NCBI GenBank assembly: GCA_024103195.1
Contig: JAGFIW010000234.1
Location: 1-64,000, forward strand
DNA: 64,000 nucleotides
Source of the DNA: Saprospiraceae bacterium
GTDB lineage: Bacteria > Bacteroidota > Bacteroidia > Chitinophagales > Saprospiraceae
Direction: 5' to 3'
A program made the translations under genes and the position numbers. Shown here piece by piece: positions 1-9,057 of the stretch; positions within the stretch are counted from its first letter, which is position 1; every line of letters starts with the position of its first letter. The notes beneath the pieces were generated by a model. That model saw nothing but the letters and a program-made list of their open reading frames with translations, was not told the DNA's origin and did not search any database.

Positions 1-153
1 GGACGCCTCCATGCCAGAGTACTTCTTACGCCAACCGTAAAATGTAGCAAGGCTGATCCCAAGCTCACGAGATATATCGGCCGCAGATCGACCGGATTCG
101 TTGTCTTTGAGGGCCTTGATGATCTGCGCCTCTGAAAAATTGCTTCGCTTCAT
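1..153 (-). pseudogene. IS3-family transposase OrfA, N-terminal fragment cut by the window edge
   Basis: The minus strand from an ATG at 151-153 reads a basic N-terminus followed by a helix-turn-helix of the HTH_Tnp_1/IS3 OrfA type. The motifs FSEAQIIKAL, SAADISRELG and SLATFYGWRKKYSG are visible over 51 residues before the window ends. In this family OrfA binds the element's ends and is fused by programmed frameshifting to the OrfB integrase. Whether the rest of the element is intact cannot be judged here. The upstream side carries a plausible IS end near 203. Confidence 0.85.
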
Positions 154-194
154 AAGTCCTAAGTTTACAATTTTGAACTGGATTAAAAAAGGGG

Positions 195-203
195 AAGTCT
201 ACA
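195..203. mobile_element. Putative terminal end of the IS3-type element
   Basis: Read on the minus strand, the sequence 5' of OrfA begins TGTAGACTTCCCC. It has the TG start and short leader expected of an IS3-family right end, about 50 bases upstream of the OrfA start. The opposite end lies outside the window, so the inverted repeat cannot be matched. From 209 to about 247 there is a low-complexity A/T tract with repeated TTAAAC-like units. Confidence 0.4.
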
Positions 204-317
204 TTTGCACCCTAAACAATTAAACCTTAAACATTTAAACATAAACCTAGGCCCTGTACCTTATTATCTGTACCAAAGTCATCCTGCAAACTGCAGACTG
301 TAAACTAAATTTCCGAT

Positions 318-3300
318 TTACTCCATAAGGATCATACTTTTTGTTGCGCTGTGAGTATCCGTATGAAGTTGATAATAATAAATTCCGCTGCCTGGTAATT
401 CGGATCGCAATAAAGTGAGCGAATGATAACCTTTGGAATAAAAACCATTTATTGTCTTCAAACAAATTCCGGTAGCATCAAACAGCTTAAATGTAATCTG
501 ACTGGCTTCGGGCAGATAAAAACGAATGTCCGTATGTGCATGAAAGGGATTAGGTACGTTTTGGAAAAGGGAGAATTTATTGCCAACCAGCCCTTCCTCT
601 ATAAATTGGAATTGCACATCCAAAAAAGCATCGTTTTCGGCATACGCTTCTGCGCGCAATTGTTGGTTATTCAGCTTCAGATTTTGTTGCACATTTCCTG
701 CTTTTAATGTCCGGAATCGAATGCGATAAAGCACTTGATCATCCTCCAGGGATTGGGCCGTGGCATTATGCCAGCTCGTGGTAATTTGGCCAAAACCCAC
801 GTTGTTCAGACCGAAATTTTCTTCACTGAGTAAGGGCCAAACGGGTTCGAGAGCCACAAAGGAGAGTATTTCCGGATCAAAATCGAGGGAATATTGGTAC
901 CCATTGATCTGATTAAAATCCGATGCATGAATCAATATTTCCAGATCAGTTTCAGCAGCAAAGGATTCATTATTAAATAAGAAATAAAGTTTACCTGATG
1001 TATTCCGAGTATCCACATTCAAAAGTGAATTTGGAGAAGCATCGCCATTGACATCCCCAATTTTTATACCCCTAAACTTAAATACATTCACTGGCAAGTC
1101 GAGGGTTGAACGATGTATGCTCTCTGGGAAAAAACAAGGCTTCAGGGGGTTGGGGAAGGCATAATTATAATCTACAAAACGCCAACTGGTATTGTTCAAA
1201 AATTCAGAGCCCGGTATTAAAATCATTTTTCTCAAAGCAAATATATCCGAGATAGAAATGTGACATGATTTGTTGACATCGGCAGCAATTAAATAATAAG
1301 GATTGGAAATTTGTTTAATACCAAGCAAGTGTTGTTGAATAAGTAGTAGGTCAAATGTTGATACACCGTTTAGAGGGTTAATATTTTTAGATGGGGATAC
1401 CGTATAATCGCCATCTAATGGAGCAAGTCCTAAATAAGCCTTGCCTTCTGCATCGGTTATTAATCCGGAAATAGGGAGACTTCCTGTCATTTCGACATCC
1501 GCTAATTCAACGCCATATTCATCTGTATTCACAATTTGCACTAATAAGTTGGAGGATGAAGGTAAGTTTTTGCATTCGTTAAAATCATCCTGAATAATTA
1601 TAGTCGAAACACAAAAATCCCAATTTCCGGAGGCATCTCCAACCCAAACGGCCACTTCAACAATGGGATCGGGGGCTAAAGGGGGCAAATCCAGACACGA
1701 AAAATTAAGCGTACTGGTGGCGCTGGGAGAAGGAATATGTTGTCCGGGAATGAGTCCTGAAACGCGTTGTAAACGCAGATCAAGATCGTCATACGCTGTG
1801 CAATTATCCAAGCTCAAGCCTGTTTCAAGTTGCTGAGCTGTTACGGTGACAATACCTGATGAAGCAAGAGGGAAATTAACAGTAATAGTTGGATGGCAAA
1901 CCGGTGCAGGAGGGGCACAATCACGAATGGTAAAGGATTTGCTACATGTGTTTACAACACCAAATTGATTGGTTGCTGTGATGACAATTTGATGAACACC
2001 AATGGGATAAGTTCCCCCTGCCTGATCTCCTGTGCCTTGCGCATCAATAGTGCCATCCTGATCGAAATCTATTTCCCAGTTAAACGTCCAGGTTACAGAA
2101 TCAATACAAGGATCAAGAGGCTCGCCGGTAAGTGCAATCAATTCGGTAAGACAATTGGGATCATAGCTGCAGTATTCTTCAGGTCCACAATCTGCCCATT
2201 GAGGATCCGCAGGTGGTTTCAGAGTAATATGCTGGGTATAATAAAAATAACCATCTCCATCATCTGCAAAAAGATGACTGTCATCACAATCTGAGAAATC
2301 CCAATCCAGACAAGGAGCAAGATTAAATAATTCCTCACAAGTTAAGGCAACACCCAGATCACTATTGGCATAATTAAATAAATGTGGTCCATTCCCCGGA
2401 TCGGTAAATGTGACAGGTTGACCGGTAATGGCATTATTTTCGAATCTAATAGCTGTCGAATCAATCCATCGCACATTGTACTTTTGATCGATTTCCAGAC
2501 CAGAAATTGGAATGCCAGCACTGGAATATTGAAGTATAAACCGGTCACCTAACGCAAAATTTAATGCATTGAGTAGTGTAAATAAATTAGGTGAAAAGGA
2601 GATGGTGTTGGTGGCTATATCAATTTGTGTAGCTAAAATATCCGGGGCGCCGTCGGGACTAAATCTACAATCATCTTTGATAATCCAGGTACGTAGTAAT
2701 TTATCATATTCCCCAGAATGGATGATTATGGAATCAGAATAGGTTACGGATACTTGCTCACAATCACCATTATGGCGCACATCTCCGGTAACGGATAAAT
2801 CATGATTGTCGGTACATGCTATACTTACATCGCTTGGAAACTGGACAATAAATTCTGTAAGGTCTTTTATTAAAATCTTTTGGATACACGAGGAAGAATT
2901 TCCGGAATTGTCCGTAACAGTCCATTGGCGATTAATTTGTGTATTTGAAGGGCAACTGCCTGGTTGTTGAAGATCCTGGTGTATGACAGTCAGTCCGCAA
3001 CCTTCCATGTTATCTGATACGTCTGGCTTTAATCCTGTATTGAGTATATAAGCAATATGAAGACAAACCTCATTGATAAGACCACCTGCCAAAGGGGCCG
3101 TATCTTCCACCACCACCATCCATGAACGGGATGTGCAGAACATGTGGGCAGATCCTGCCGGTACATTGGTAATATCAGTACCTGTTATTGTCAGGAACTC
3201 AATCGTATTGTTGTTAATAACCTGGAACAAGTAAGCCGAGCCTATTGAGATACCGCCTAATGATGTGCCTGTTGAGGAAGCATACTCCAGAAGAATCCGG

Positions 3301-4988
3301 TCGCCCGGAGTCAAACCTGCGTCTTGGATGAACAACTGTACCTGAAAGTTGCTGATGCGGTTGGTCGCGGAATTAATGTCGTTCAGACCTGCCGTGAAGC
3401 AGAGGTTTTGGGATGTGCAAGTATTTATAGTCACACCATTGAATATCTGCAGTTCGTCGCCTTTCGGCTTCATGTGGCCCTGGTTGTAGGTACCAATGCC
3501 TGGTTTAGATGAAGTACAGGTGAAATTGGCAGGTGCAATCAGGCCTGTTTGATTAAACCAATTGATGTCATACGCCTGGTCGTTTAGCGTAACGTTCATT
3601 CCCATTGGAAACAGTACAGGTTGACCGTTACAGCTATTGGAAGGAATGAGCATAGCCTTTCGGTTCAAAGGGCTATATAGGGTAATTACCAGTTGATTCA
3701 CTAATTCATGGTCGATGTTCAATTGCAGGTCAACGTCAACAATAATGGCGCCTACAGGGATGTCTAAGACGTCAATTTTCATAGGATAGGTCTTCGCAAT
3801 TGAATTAGAAATATGGATATTGGGTTGGATGCAGGTTATAGTTGTGTCAATGCCTGTCGTCATATACGGCAAACCACACTGCACGGTGATATCATTAGGA
3901 CAGTTAATTACAGGCTTGTCAATATCGAGGACAGTGACTGGAATGATACAATAGGCGTCATTACCATATGCATCCCGGCAGCGTAATTCAACGAATAATG
4001 GAATCGAGTGATCGAGGTCGCAGCAATAAAAATTTATTTGGGAATTAAAGTTAAAATCTCCGGTACGGTTACAAGGATGTGCCACAAAATCACCATTTTC
4101 TAATGTGCCACGACGAGCAGCAAACGTGATATTGGAACAATCATCCTGAGAGCCATTGTCGAAGCTGCTTGCATTCACAAACGTGATGCTATCTGCTAAA
4201 GAGATTACAGATAAGGTGTCGCAAATCACAACAGGTGGTGTTTTGTCGCGTACATGTACTTGAACCGTGCACTCACTTTTGTTACCACAGTCGTCTATCA
4301 GGGTTTGCACAATCGAGTAAGTATGTGGTTCAGGACGCACAGGTAATTTAAGCACAAAGTAACCCTGTGCATTTTTAGTATTAGCAATGACGATAGAACC
4401 GTCTGGATGGGTCGTCCATACAAAGTAGGTAATGCTGTTTGATGTAGAACAATCGTCCGTCACCTGCATCGATGGTATCATAACATAAGCCGTGCAGTCC
4501 TGAAAGCCATTGTTCATCGTCGGACCTACAATTACTTCGTCGGGCTCGGGGCAAATGATGATTGGAGGCGTCTTGTCAAGCACTTTAATGATCTGGATAT
4601 GGCTGTGGATTTCACTGGCACAGGGATCCGTAATTTCCCAATAGCGAAGGATTTCATAGCTGCCTGCGCATAGTTGTGTAACTGAATCCGAATAGGTCCA
4701 TTGTAAGCTGTCGCAGGTTCCTTGGGGGAATCCAGCATTTCCAAAGGTGCTATCAATATATTCAGGTGTGGGGTACGGGCTTTCGCAGTCGATACTTGAC
4801 TGGTCGGTATCATCAAAATTTGGCGGAAAGTCAATGGAATTGGATACCTTGGATGGAATGACATTGTTAGAGCAGCCAATTTCGAAGTCTAAAAAAACCA
4901 GATTTTCAGGAAATGAATTCTTGCTTTGAGCCTGAATTGCCCAACAAAGGAGACTTAAAATACAAAGCAGAAATGTAGAAGTTTTCAT
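318..4988 (-). CDS. Large secreted multidomain protein with HYR-like repeats, dockerin-like region and T9SS C-terminal sorting domain
   Basis: A 1556-residue exported protein. The ATG at 4988 gives a clean signal peptide (MKTSTFLLCILSLLCW, cleavage near AQS); the in-frame TTG two codons upstream is less likely. Repeated immunoglobulin/HYR-like modules carry motifs such as DKTPPIIICPE (about residue 138), DKTPPVVICD (about 248) and DIDKPVINCPND (about 353). Two related segments start GDRILLEYASS (about 563) and GDRFILQYSSAG (about 813). A dockerin-like stretch (about 1196-1258) has two D/N-rich repeats, NPLNGVSTFDLLLIQQHLLG and ADVNKSCHISISDIFALRK. The last 85 or so residues match a type A T9SS sorting domain (FQNVPNPFHAHTDIRF, then GIYYYQL). 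It is probably a surface adhesin or matrix protein; no catalytic domain was recognised. Base composition is more A/T-rich than the core genes after 7.5 kb. Confidence 0.85.
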   Translation of the reverse strand: MKTSTFLLCILSLLCWAIQAQSKNSFPENLVFLDFEIGCSNNVIPSKVSNSIDFPPNFDDTDQSSIDCESPYPTPEYIDSTFGNAGFPQGTCDSLQWTYSDSVTQLCAGSYEILRYWEITDPCASEIHSHIQIIKVLDKTPPIIICPEPDEVIVGPTMNNGFQDCTAYVMIPSMQVTDDCSTSNSITYFVWTTHPDGSIVIANTKNAQGYFVLKLPVRPEPHTYSIVQTLIDDCGNKSECTVQVHVRDKTPPVVICDTLSVISLADSITFVNASSFDNGSQDDCSNITFAARRGTLENGDFVAHPCNRTGDFNFNSQINFYCCDLDHSIPLFVELRCRDAYGNDAYCIIPVTVLDIDKPVINCPNDITVQCGLPYMTTGIDTTITCIQPNIHISNSIAKTYPMKIDVLDIPVGAIIVDVDLQLNIDHELVNQLVITLYSPLNRKAMLIPSNSCNGQPVLFPMGMNVTLNDQAYDINWFNQTGLIAPANFTCTSSKPGIGTYNQGHMKPKGDELQIFNGVTINTCTSQNLCFTAGLNDINSATNRISNFQVQLFIQDAGLTPGDRILLEYASSTGTSLGGISIGSAYLFQVINNNTIEFLTITGTDITNVPAGSAHMFCTSRSWMVVVEDTAPLAGGLINEVCLHIAYILNTGLKPDVSDNMEGCGLTVIHQDLQQPGSCPSNTQINRQWTVTDNSGNSSSCIQKILIKDLTEFIVQFPSDVSIACTDNHDLSVTGDVRHNGDCEQVSVTYSDSIIIHSGEYDKLLRTWIIKDDCRFSPDGAPDILATQIDIATNTISFSPNLFTLLNALNFALGDRFILQYSSAGIPISGLEIDQKYNVRWIDSTAIRFENNAITGQPVTFTDPGNGPHLFNYANSDLGVALTCEELFNLAPCLDWDFSDCDDSHLFADDGDGYFYYTQHITLKPPADPQWADCGPEEYCSYDPNCLTELIALTGEPLDPCIDSVTWTFNWEIDFDQDGTIDAQGTGDQAGGTYPIGVHQIVITATNQFGVVNTCSKSFTIRDCAPPAPVCHPTITVNFPLASSGIVTVTAQQLETGLSLDNCTAYDDLDLRLQRVSGLIPGQHIPSPSATSTLNFSCLDLPPLAPDPIVEVAVWVGDASGNWDFCVSTIIIQDDFNECKNLPSSSNLLVQIVNTDEYGVELADVEMTGSLPISGLITDAEGKAYLGLAPLDGDYTVSPSKNINPLNGVSTFDLLLIQQHLLGIKQISNPYYLIAADVNKSCHISISDIFALRKMILIPGSEFLNNTSWRFVDYNYAFPNPLKPCFFPESIHRSTLDLPVNVFKFRGIKIGDVNGDASPNSLLNVDTRNTSGKLYFLFNNESFAAETDLEILIHASDFNQINGYQYSLDFDPEILSFVALEPVWPLLSEENFGLNNVGFGQITTSWHNATAQSLEDDQVLYRIRFRTLKAGNVQQNLKLNNQQLRAEAYAENDAFLDVQFQFIEEGLVGNKFSLFQNVPNPFHAHTDIRFYLPEASQITFKLFDATGICLKTINGFYSKGYHSLTLLRSELPGSGIYYYQLHTDTHSATKSMILME

Positions 4989-5090
4989 GTTCAAGGATTT
5001 TAATATTCAACAACATCAATTCAGAGATGCGAGAAATTATAACATGTCATAATGTATCATGTAAGGGGTAAGTACCATTCAATGATGATC

Positions 5091-5098
5091 CAAAATTA
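5091..5098 (-). promoter_or_regulatory. Candidate TAnnTTTG promoter for the large secreted protein
   Basis: The minus strand reads TAATTTTG here, an exact match to the Bacteroidota -7 consensus. A CTTG that could serve as a weak -33 box lies about 20 bases upstream. This would give a leader of about 100 bases before the ATG at 4988. The 275-base gap to the IS4 transposase otherwise holds only A/T-rich sequence and the left end of the IS. Confidence 0.4.
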
Positions 5099-5170
5099 AC
5101 CCACTTCAACCTATAATGCAAGCAATATCAACTATTTAAAGCATTTGATTTAAATGAATATATTTCACAG

Positions 5171-6518
5171 CTGTCCAAAACGTTTTAGCTTGTCAAATAT
5201 AGGCACTGATAACCAATTGGTTATATCTTGATAGCGTCCAAATTTCAAAAGCACTCTTCCCACTTAGAACAGGGATAGAGCTTCTGGTGGCGGTTTATCT
5301 GATCTGAAGGGCCTGTCCAAGAACTCCCTCATGTCCAGCTTGCTGAAGAAATAGACCCTGATCATGGTGACCAAATTGGACAGGTTCCAGGAGTATTTTG
5401 CCCTGTTGATGAGATATTTCAGCAGAAGGATGGCAATCATGGCTGTCCAAACCTGGATCAGTACGGCATTGTAATTTGTGCCGACGAATGATTTGATCCG
5501 CAAGGACTTGTTGATCTGTTTGAAGAAGCATTCGATGTCCCAGCGAGACCTGTACAGGTCGGCAATGGTTTTTGCTGTCCATGACATCTGGTTGGTCAGG
5601 AAAACCATCTTGTGGTCATCTCAGGGTCAATACGGGTAACGAAACGAAGCGGTTTGGAATAGGTTCGGGAAGTCTTTGAGCCCGTCAATACGATATCCTG
5701 ATCGGCTACCAGCCCATCCAGCTGATCCTGAATGCCATAGGACTCCACAATCTCGGTGAGTGATCTGTCCTTGAGCCGGGTGACGAATAAGATTCCTCTG
5801 CTGTCCAAATCCTTCAGCCAGGCAAAGTCCACGTAGGCCCTATCCACGACAAGCACACTTCCGGTTGGAAGTTGCAACCCCTTCGCAGCCTTCAGGTCGT
5901 GCTTGCGCCCATCACTGACTTCGGCGAAGCTGGGTAGCTCGGAATCATAATCCAGGACAGTGTGGATCTTCATGGCACCCTTATGAGTCCGATACTTGGC
6001 CCTAGTCAGACAAGTTCAGACACAGGCTGACCAGTGTTGAATCCATCAGGTAGATCTTACGCTTGAACTAATGACCATATTTACGTCTACGCTGTAGATT
6101 GGGTTCATACATCTCCAACAGGGCAAAGTAGTAATCCATGAAGAGCTGCCATTCCCGGTTGGCATTGATATAACTCACAGAGGACTTACTTGGCACTCGT
6201 TCGATGCCCAAATGGGACAGATTACCATAAGCAGACTTTAACCCCTGACTGATGTCTCTTACTGAATCCACTTTGGCCAGATGGACAAAGAGCATGCTCA
6301 CAAGGTGGGTCCAGGAATTGATGCCTTTGACATGCTTGTCTGTTTGCCTGGTCTTGACGATGCGGCCAAAAGAATGACGATCCAGAAGACTTGTGATCTG
6401 CGAGAATAGAGATAAATTTGCTGTGGACATGGCTGACTAGGACTGTCGTAATCCTATGGAAGAAATACCAGGCTATGTCAACCTTTTACGCCTTCAGGCA
6501 ACAAAAACGTTTTGGACG
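5171..6518. mobile_element. IS4-type insertion sequence with matching terminal inverted repeats
   Basis: The left end reads CTGTCCAAAACGTTTT (5171-5186). The right end, read inward on the minus strand, is CCGTCCAAAACGTTTT (complement of 6502-6517 or so). These form a 14-base perfect inverted repeat (GTCCAAAACGTTTT) about 1.35 kb apart, enclosing a broken IS4-family transposase. I could not find a convincing target-site duplication in the flanks. The right end lies only about 46 bases before the start of the downstream barrel gene. Confidence 0.75.
5264..6430 (-). pseudogene. IS4-family DDE transposase, inactivated by a stop and two frameshifts
   Basis: Three collinear minus-strand pieces together make one IS4-type transposase of about 385 residues. 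The N-terminal DUF4372-like part (6430-6068: SLFSQITSLLDRHSFGRIVK) ends at an in-frame TAG (6068-6070). The reading continues as KRKIYLMDSTLVSLCLNL, with the first catalytic Asp, then loses frame with another TAG near 6003 (apparent one-base insertion). It resumes as the segment with the second Asp (VLVVDRAYVDFAW). A one-base deletion near 5608 separates the final piece, with YRSRWDIECFFKQINKSLR, the Y-x2-R-x3-E signature of IS4 elements. With all three lesions no full transposase can be made. Confidence 0.85.
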
Positions 6519-6563
6519 GGTCTGAGCCACTTTATTAAATCATCACATTTTAAATTTCCGTTG

Positions 6564-7127
6564 ATGAGTAATTTGAAATTTCTATTTCTTTCAGGGTATA
6601 TTTTCTGGCATTCTGGTGTTGTTGCCCAAAATGATGAAATTCGTTTTGGAGATGTGGAACTAGGTGGATTTTATTCACTTGTTATAGATAAGGAATTTAT
6701 TGAGGATAGTACTTTTTACGCAGGTTTTGCCAGTCACTATATAAATATGCACTTACGCAATCAAATATCCGAGAGATGGTACATTGGTGGTGAAGTGATT
6801 ACAGCAATTGTTGTGAGTTCTGAGCCGGTAGAAAGTCCATTTTTCCTTTTTGGCGTGCATAGCGAATACAAAATTATTTCAGGCAATAGAGCTCGTCTTT
6901 TCGGAAGATTGGGATTTAGTACCGGGGATTTAAGCTATGCGGATCCCGGTGTACCTGAGCGGCGCATGGTTGCGAATGTCGCATTTGGAGCCAGCCTCGA
7001 GATTTATGTTGCATCCGGGATTTCTGTAGATATCGGCTATTACAACCATTCTCCATTGAACAGAATTACAAATAGCTATAGCGCGGCTATGCCATTTCTG
7101 GGAGTTCATTATCGCATTCGTGATTGA
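6564..7127 (+). CDS. Small outer-membrane beta-barrel protein, function unknown
   Basis: A 187-residue protein. I chose the ATG at 6564 because it gives a signal peptide (MSNLKFLFLSGYIFWHSG, cleavage near VVAQ). The longer reading from 6456 runs through the IS end and has no such sense. The mature protein has alternating hydrophobic/polar strands rich in Gly, Tyr and Phe (GGFYSLVID, YAGFASHYINMHL, YIGGEVITAIVV, ARLFGRLGFSTGD, ASLEIYVASGISVDIGYYN) and ends in a barrel-like strand (MPFLGVHYRIRD). That pattern fits an eight-stranded outer-membrane barrel. No family was recognised. The IS4-type element ends about 46 bases upstream, so its original promoter may have been displaced. Confidence 0.7.
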   Translation: MSNLKFLFLSGYIFWHSGVVAQNDEIRFGDVELGGFYSLVIDKEFIEDSTFYAGFASHYINMHLRNQISERWYIGGEVITAIVVSSEPVESPFFLFGVHSEYKIISGNRARLFGRLGFSTGDLSYADPGVPERRMVANVAFGASLEIYVASGISVDIGYYNHSPLNRITNSYSAAMPFLGVHYRIRD

Positions 7128-7218
7128 TGCGCTACATCAACCACTAATAAACGGCCAACCTGATGTCAGGGGCGAAGCCTGGTACTATTACCTCATACCG
7201 GAAGAATATCAGGCGGGA

Positions 7219-7465
7219 TGTAAATTCCGGAGCAAAGTGACCCCCCTATTCCGGCATATTGGCCCCCCTGTTGCAAGTAACAGTCTGGTTGTGATAACCA
7301 TCATTTGTTTTCATAAACGAAAGCAAATGGCAACAAGGACAATCGGTATGGAACAATACAACATGATCCTCAGATTGCAGGAACTGGGGTTTTCAATCAA
7401 AGGCATTGCCCGACAGCTCGGATTGGCTCGCAACACGATCTACTGGTATTTGTCTGACCAGGGCG
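7219..7465 (+). mobile_element. IS21-type element, left-end remnant
   Basis: A TGT-starting end at 7219 is followed by two direct copies of a repeat built on ATTCCGG and ending in C6 (about 7224-7246 and 7248-7268). This resembles the multiple terminal repeats of IS21-family elements. The repeats are followed by the first 45 codons of an istA-like gene. Similarity stops around 7461, and 30 bases later the yifB stop codon begins, so the rest of the element is gone. Confidence 0.6.
7327..7461 (+). pseudogene. IstA-like transposase N-terminus, truncated
   Basis: The ATG at 7327 opens a helix-turn-helix characteristic of IS21 IstA proteins: MEQYNMILRLQELGFSIKGI, then ARQLGLARNTIYWYL. After about 45 residues the frame runs on into sequence antisense to yifB with no further similarity, so only the DNA-binding N-terminus survives. 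A normal IstA has several hundred more residues including a DDE domain, followed by the ATPase IstB; neither is present. Confidence 0.65.
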
Positions 7466-7495
7466 GTTATAGTCCTCCAGGTGCCAATGAAGGCT

Positions 7496-9055
7496 TCAGC
7501 CCGCCCAACCTTCGCGGTCCAGGCTTCTGTATTGGATGGCCTCAGCCAGATGTTCCACCTTGATGTCCGGACTCCCTGCGAGGTCGGCCGCCGTTCTGGC
7601 CACCTTGAGAATGCGGTCGTAGGCACGGGCGGAGAGTTGGAGGCGTTGCATGGCCGTCCGGAGGAGGGTCGTTCCTGCCTGGTTGATCCGGCAGACATCT
7701 TGGACCATCCGGCTGGGCATCTGGGCGTTGCAGTGGATGCCCGGCCATTCGCGAAATCGCGTCTCCTGGATCTCCCGGGCACTTTCCACACGGGCGCGAA
7801 TATCCTTGCTGGTTTCGGAAGGCCGTTCAAAACGGGACAATTCCTCATAACTGACCGGCGTCACTTCAACGTGAAGGTCAATCCGGTCCAGCAGGGGACC
7901 CGATATCCGGGTCAGATAGCGTTTGACCACGCCGGGTCCGCAGACACATTCTTTTTCAGGATGGTTGTAATACCCGCAGGGGCAGGGGTTCATGCTGGCT
8001 ATCAGCATGAAACTGGCGGGGTATTCGATGCTGATCTTGGCCCGGGCGATGGTGACCCTCCTTTCTTCCATGGGTTGCCGGAGCACTTCCAGGACCGTTC
8101 GCTTGAATTCCGGCAATTCGTCGAGGAACAAAACGCCATTATGCGCGAGGGAGATTTCTCCGGGATGGGGGTTGCTGCCTCCGCCCACGAGGGCCACATC
8201 GCTGATGGTGTGATGGGGACTACGGAAAGGCCGGTTGGTGACCAGTCCTCCATGCGTGGGGAGCACGCCGGCGACCGAGTGTATTTTGGTTGTCTCCAGG
8301 GCTTCGTGCAGGGTGAGTGGAGGCAGGATCGTCGGCATCCGCCGGGCCAGCATGGTTTTTCCTGCGCCCGGAGGCCCGATGAGGATAGCATTGTGCCCCC
8401 CGGCAGCGGCCAACTCGAGAGCCCGTTTGATATTTTCCTGACCTTTTACGTCGGCAAAGTCCACCGGATATTGATCCTGCTGTTCGGCAAACAGCTCGCG
8501 GGTTGGGATAACGGTGGGATGAAGGGTTTGATCGCCCGACAGGAAATCGACGGCTTCCCGAAGGTGCTCGATCCCGTAAACGTCCAGATCGCTGACGATG
8601 GCGGCCTCCCGGGCATTGGCTTTGGGAAGGAGTATCCCTTTGTATTTTTCTTTTCGCGCCTGGATGGCAATGGGCAGGCTTCCTTTGACGGGCCGGAGGC
8701 TCCCGTCCAGTGAGAGCTCACCCAGCATCAGATACCGGTCCAGGCGGTCGGCCGGCAATTGATCGCTCGAGGCGAGAATGCCCAGGGCAATGGGCAGGTC
8801 ATAGGAAGATCCTTCCTTGCGCACATCGGCAGGCGCCAGATTGATCACGATCTTCTGACGGGGCATCCGGTACGCAGAATTTTTAAGCGCGGATTCAATA
8901 CGGTGAAAACCTTCCTTGACGGCGTTGTCCGGCAACCCCACCATGTGATAACCCACCTTGGTCAGGGCACTTACCGCACCACCCGTATGTACCTCGATGG
9001 TAATGGTCCGGGCATCAATGCCATGGACGGCACTGCTATAACATTTGACCAGCAT
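7496..9055 (-). CDS. yifB: YifB/ComM-family Mg-chelatase-like AAA+ ATPase
   Basis: 519 residues, the normal family length. The N-terminal ChlI-like subdomain (about 1-170) is followed by the AAA+ core with Walker A GPPGAGKT (about 227-234), Walker [12 protein letters not shown] (about 307-317) and the Mg_chelatase_C helical domain ([20 protein letters not shown]). In Vibrio and Haemophilus the relative ComM is a hexameric helicase that promotes branch migration during natural transformation; that role here is inference. It starts two bases after the stop of the acyl-CoA ligase gene, so the two are probably cotranscribed. Its 3' end borders the IS21 remnant, but the C-terminus looks complete. 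Confidence 0.93.
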   Translation of the reverse strand: MLVKCYSSAVHGIDARTITIEVHTGGAVSALTKVGYHMVGLPDNAVKEGFHRIESALKNSAYRMPRQKIVINLAPADVRKEGSSYDLPIALGILASSDQLPADRLDRYLMLGELSLDGSLRPVKGSLPIAIQARKEKYKGILLPKANAREAAIVSDLDVYGIEHLREAVDFLSGDQTLHPTVIPTRELFAEQQDQYPVDFADVKGQENIKRALELAAAGGHNAILIGPPGAGKTMLARRMPTILPPLTLHEALETTKIHSVAGVLPTHGGLVTNRPFRSPHHTISDVALVGGGSNPHPGEISLAHNGVLFLDELPEFKRTVLEVLRQPMEERRVTIARAKISIEYPASFMLIASMNPCPCGYYNHPEKECVCGPGVVKRYLTRISGPLLDRIDLHVEVTPVSYEELSRFERPSETSKDIRARVESAREIQETRFREWPGIHCNAQMPSRMVQDVCRINQAGTTLLRTAMQRLQLSARAYDRILKVARTAADLAGSPDIKVEHLAEAIQYRSLDREGWAG

Positions 9056-9057
9056 GC

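Noticed and set aside
7120-7563. 147-codon frame read as one gene
   Set aside because: Only its middle (7327-7461) resembles IstA; the first part is IS end sequence and the last part is antisense to yifB.
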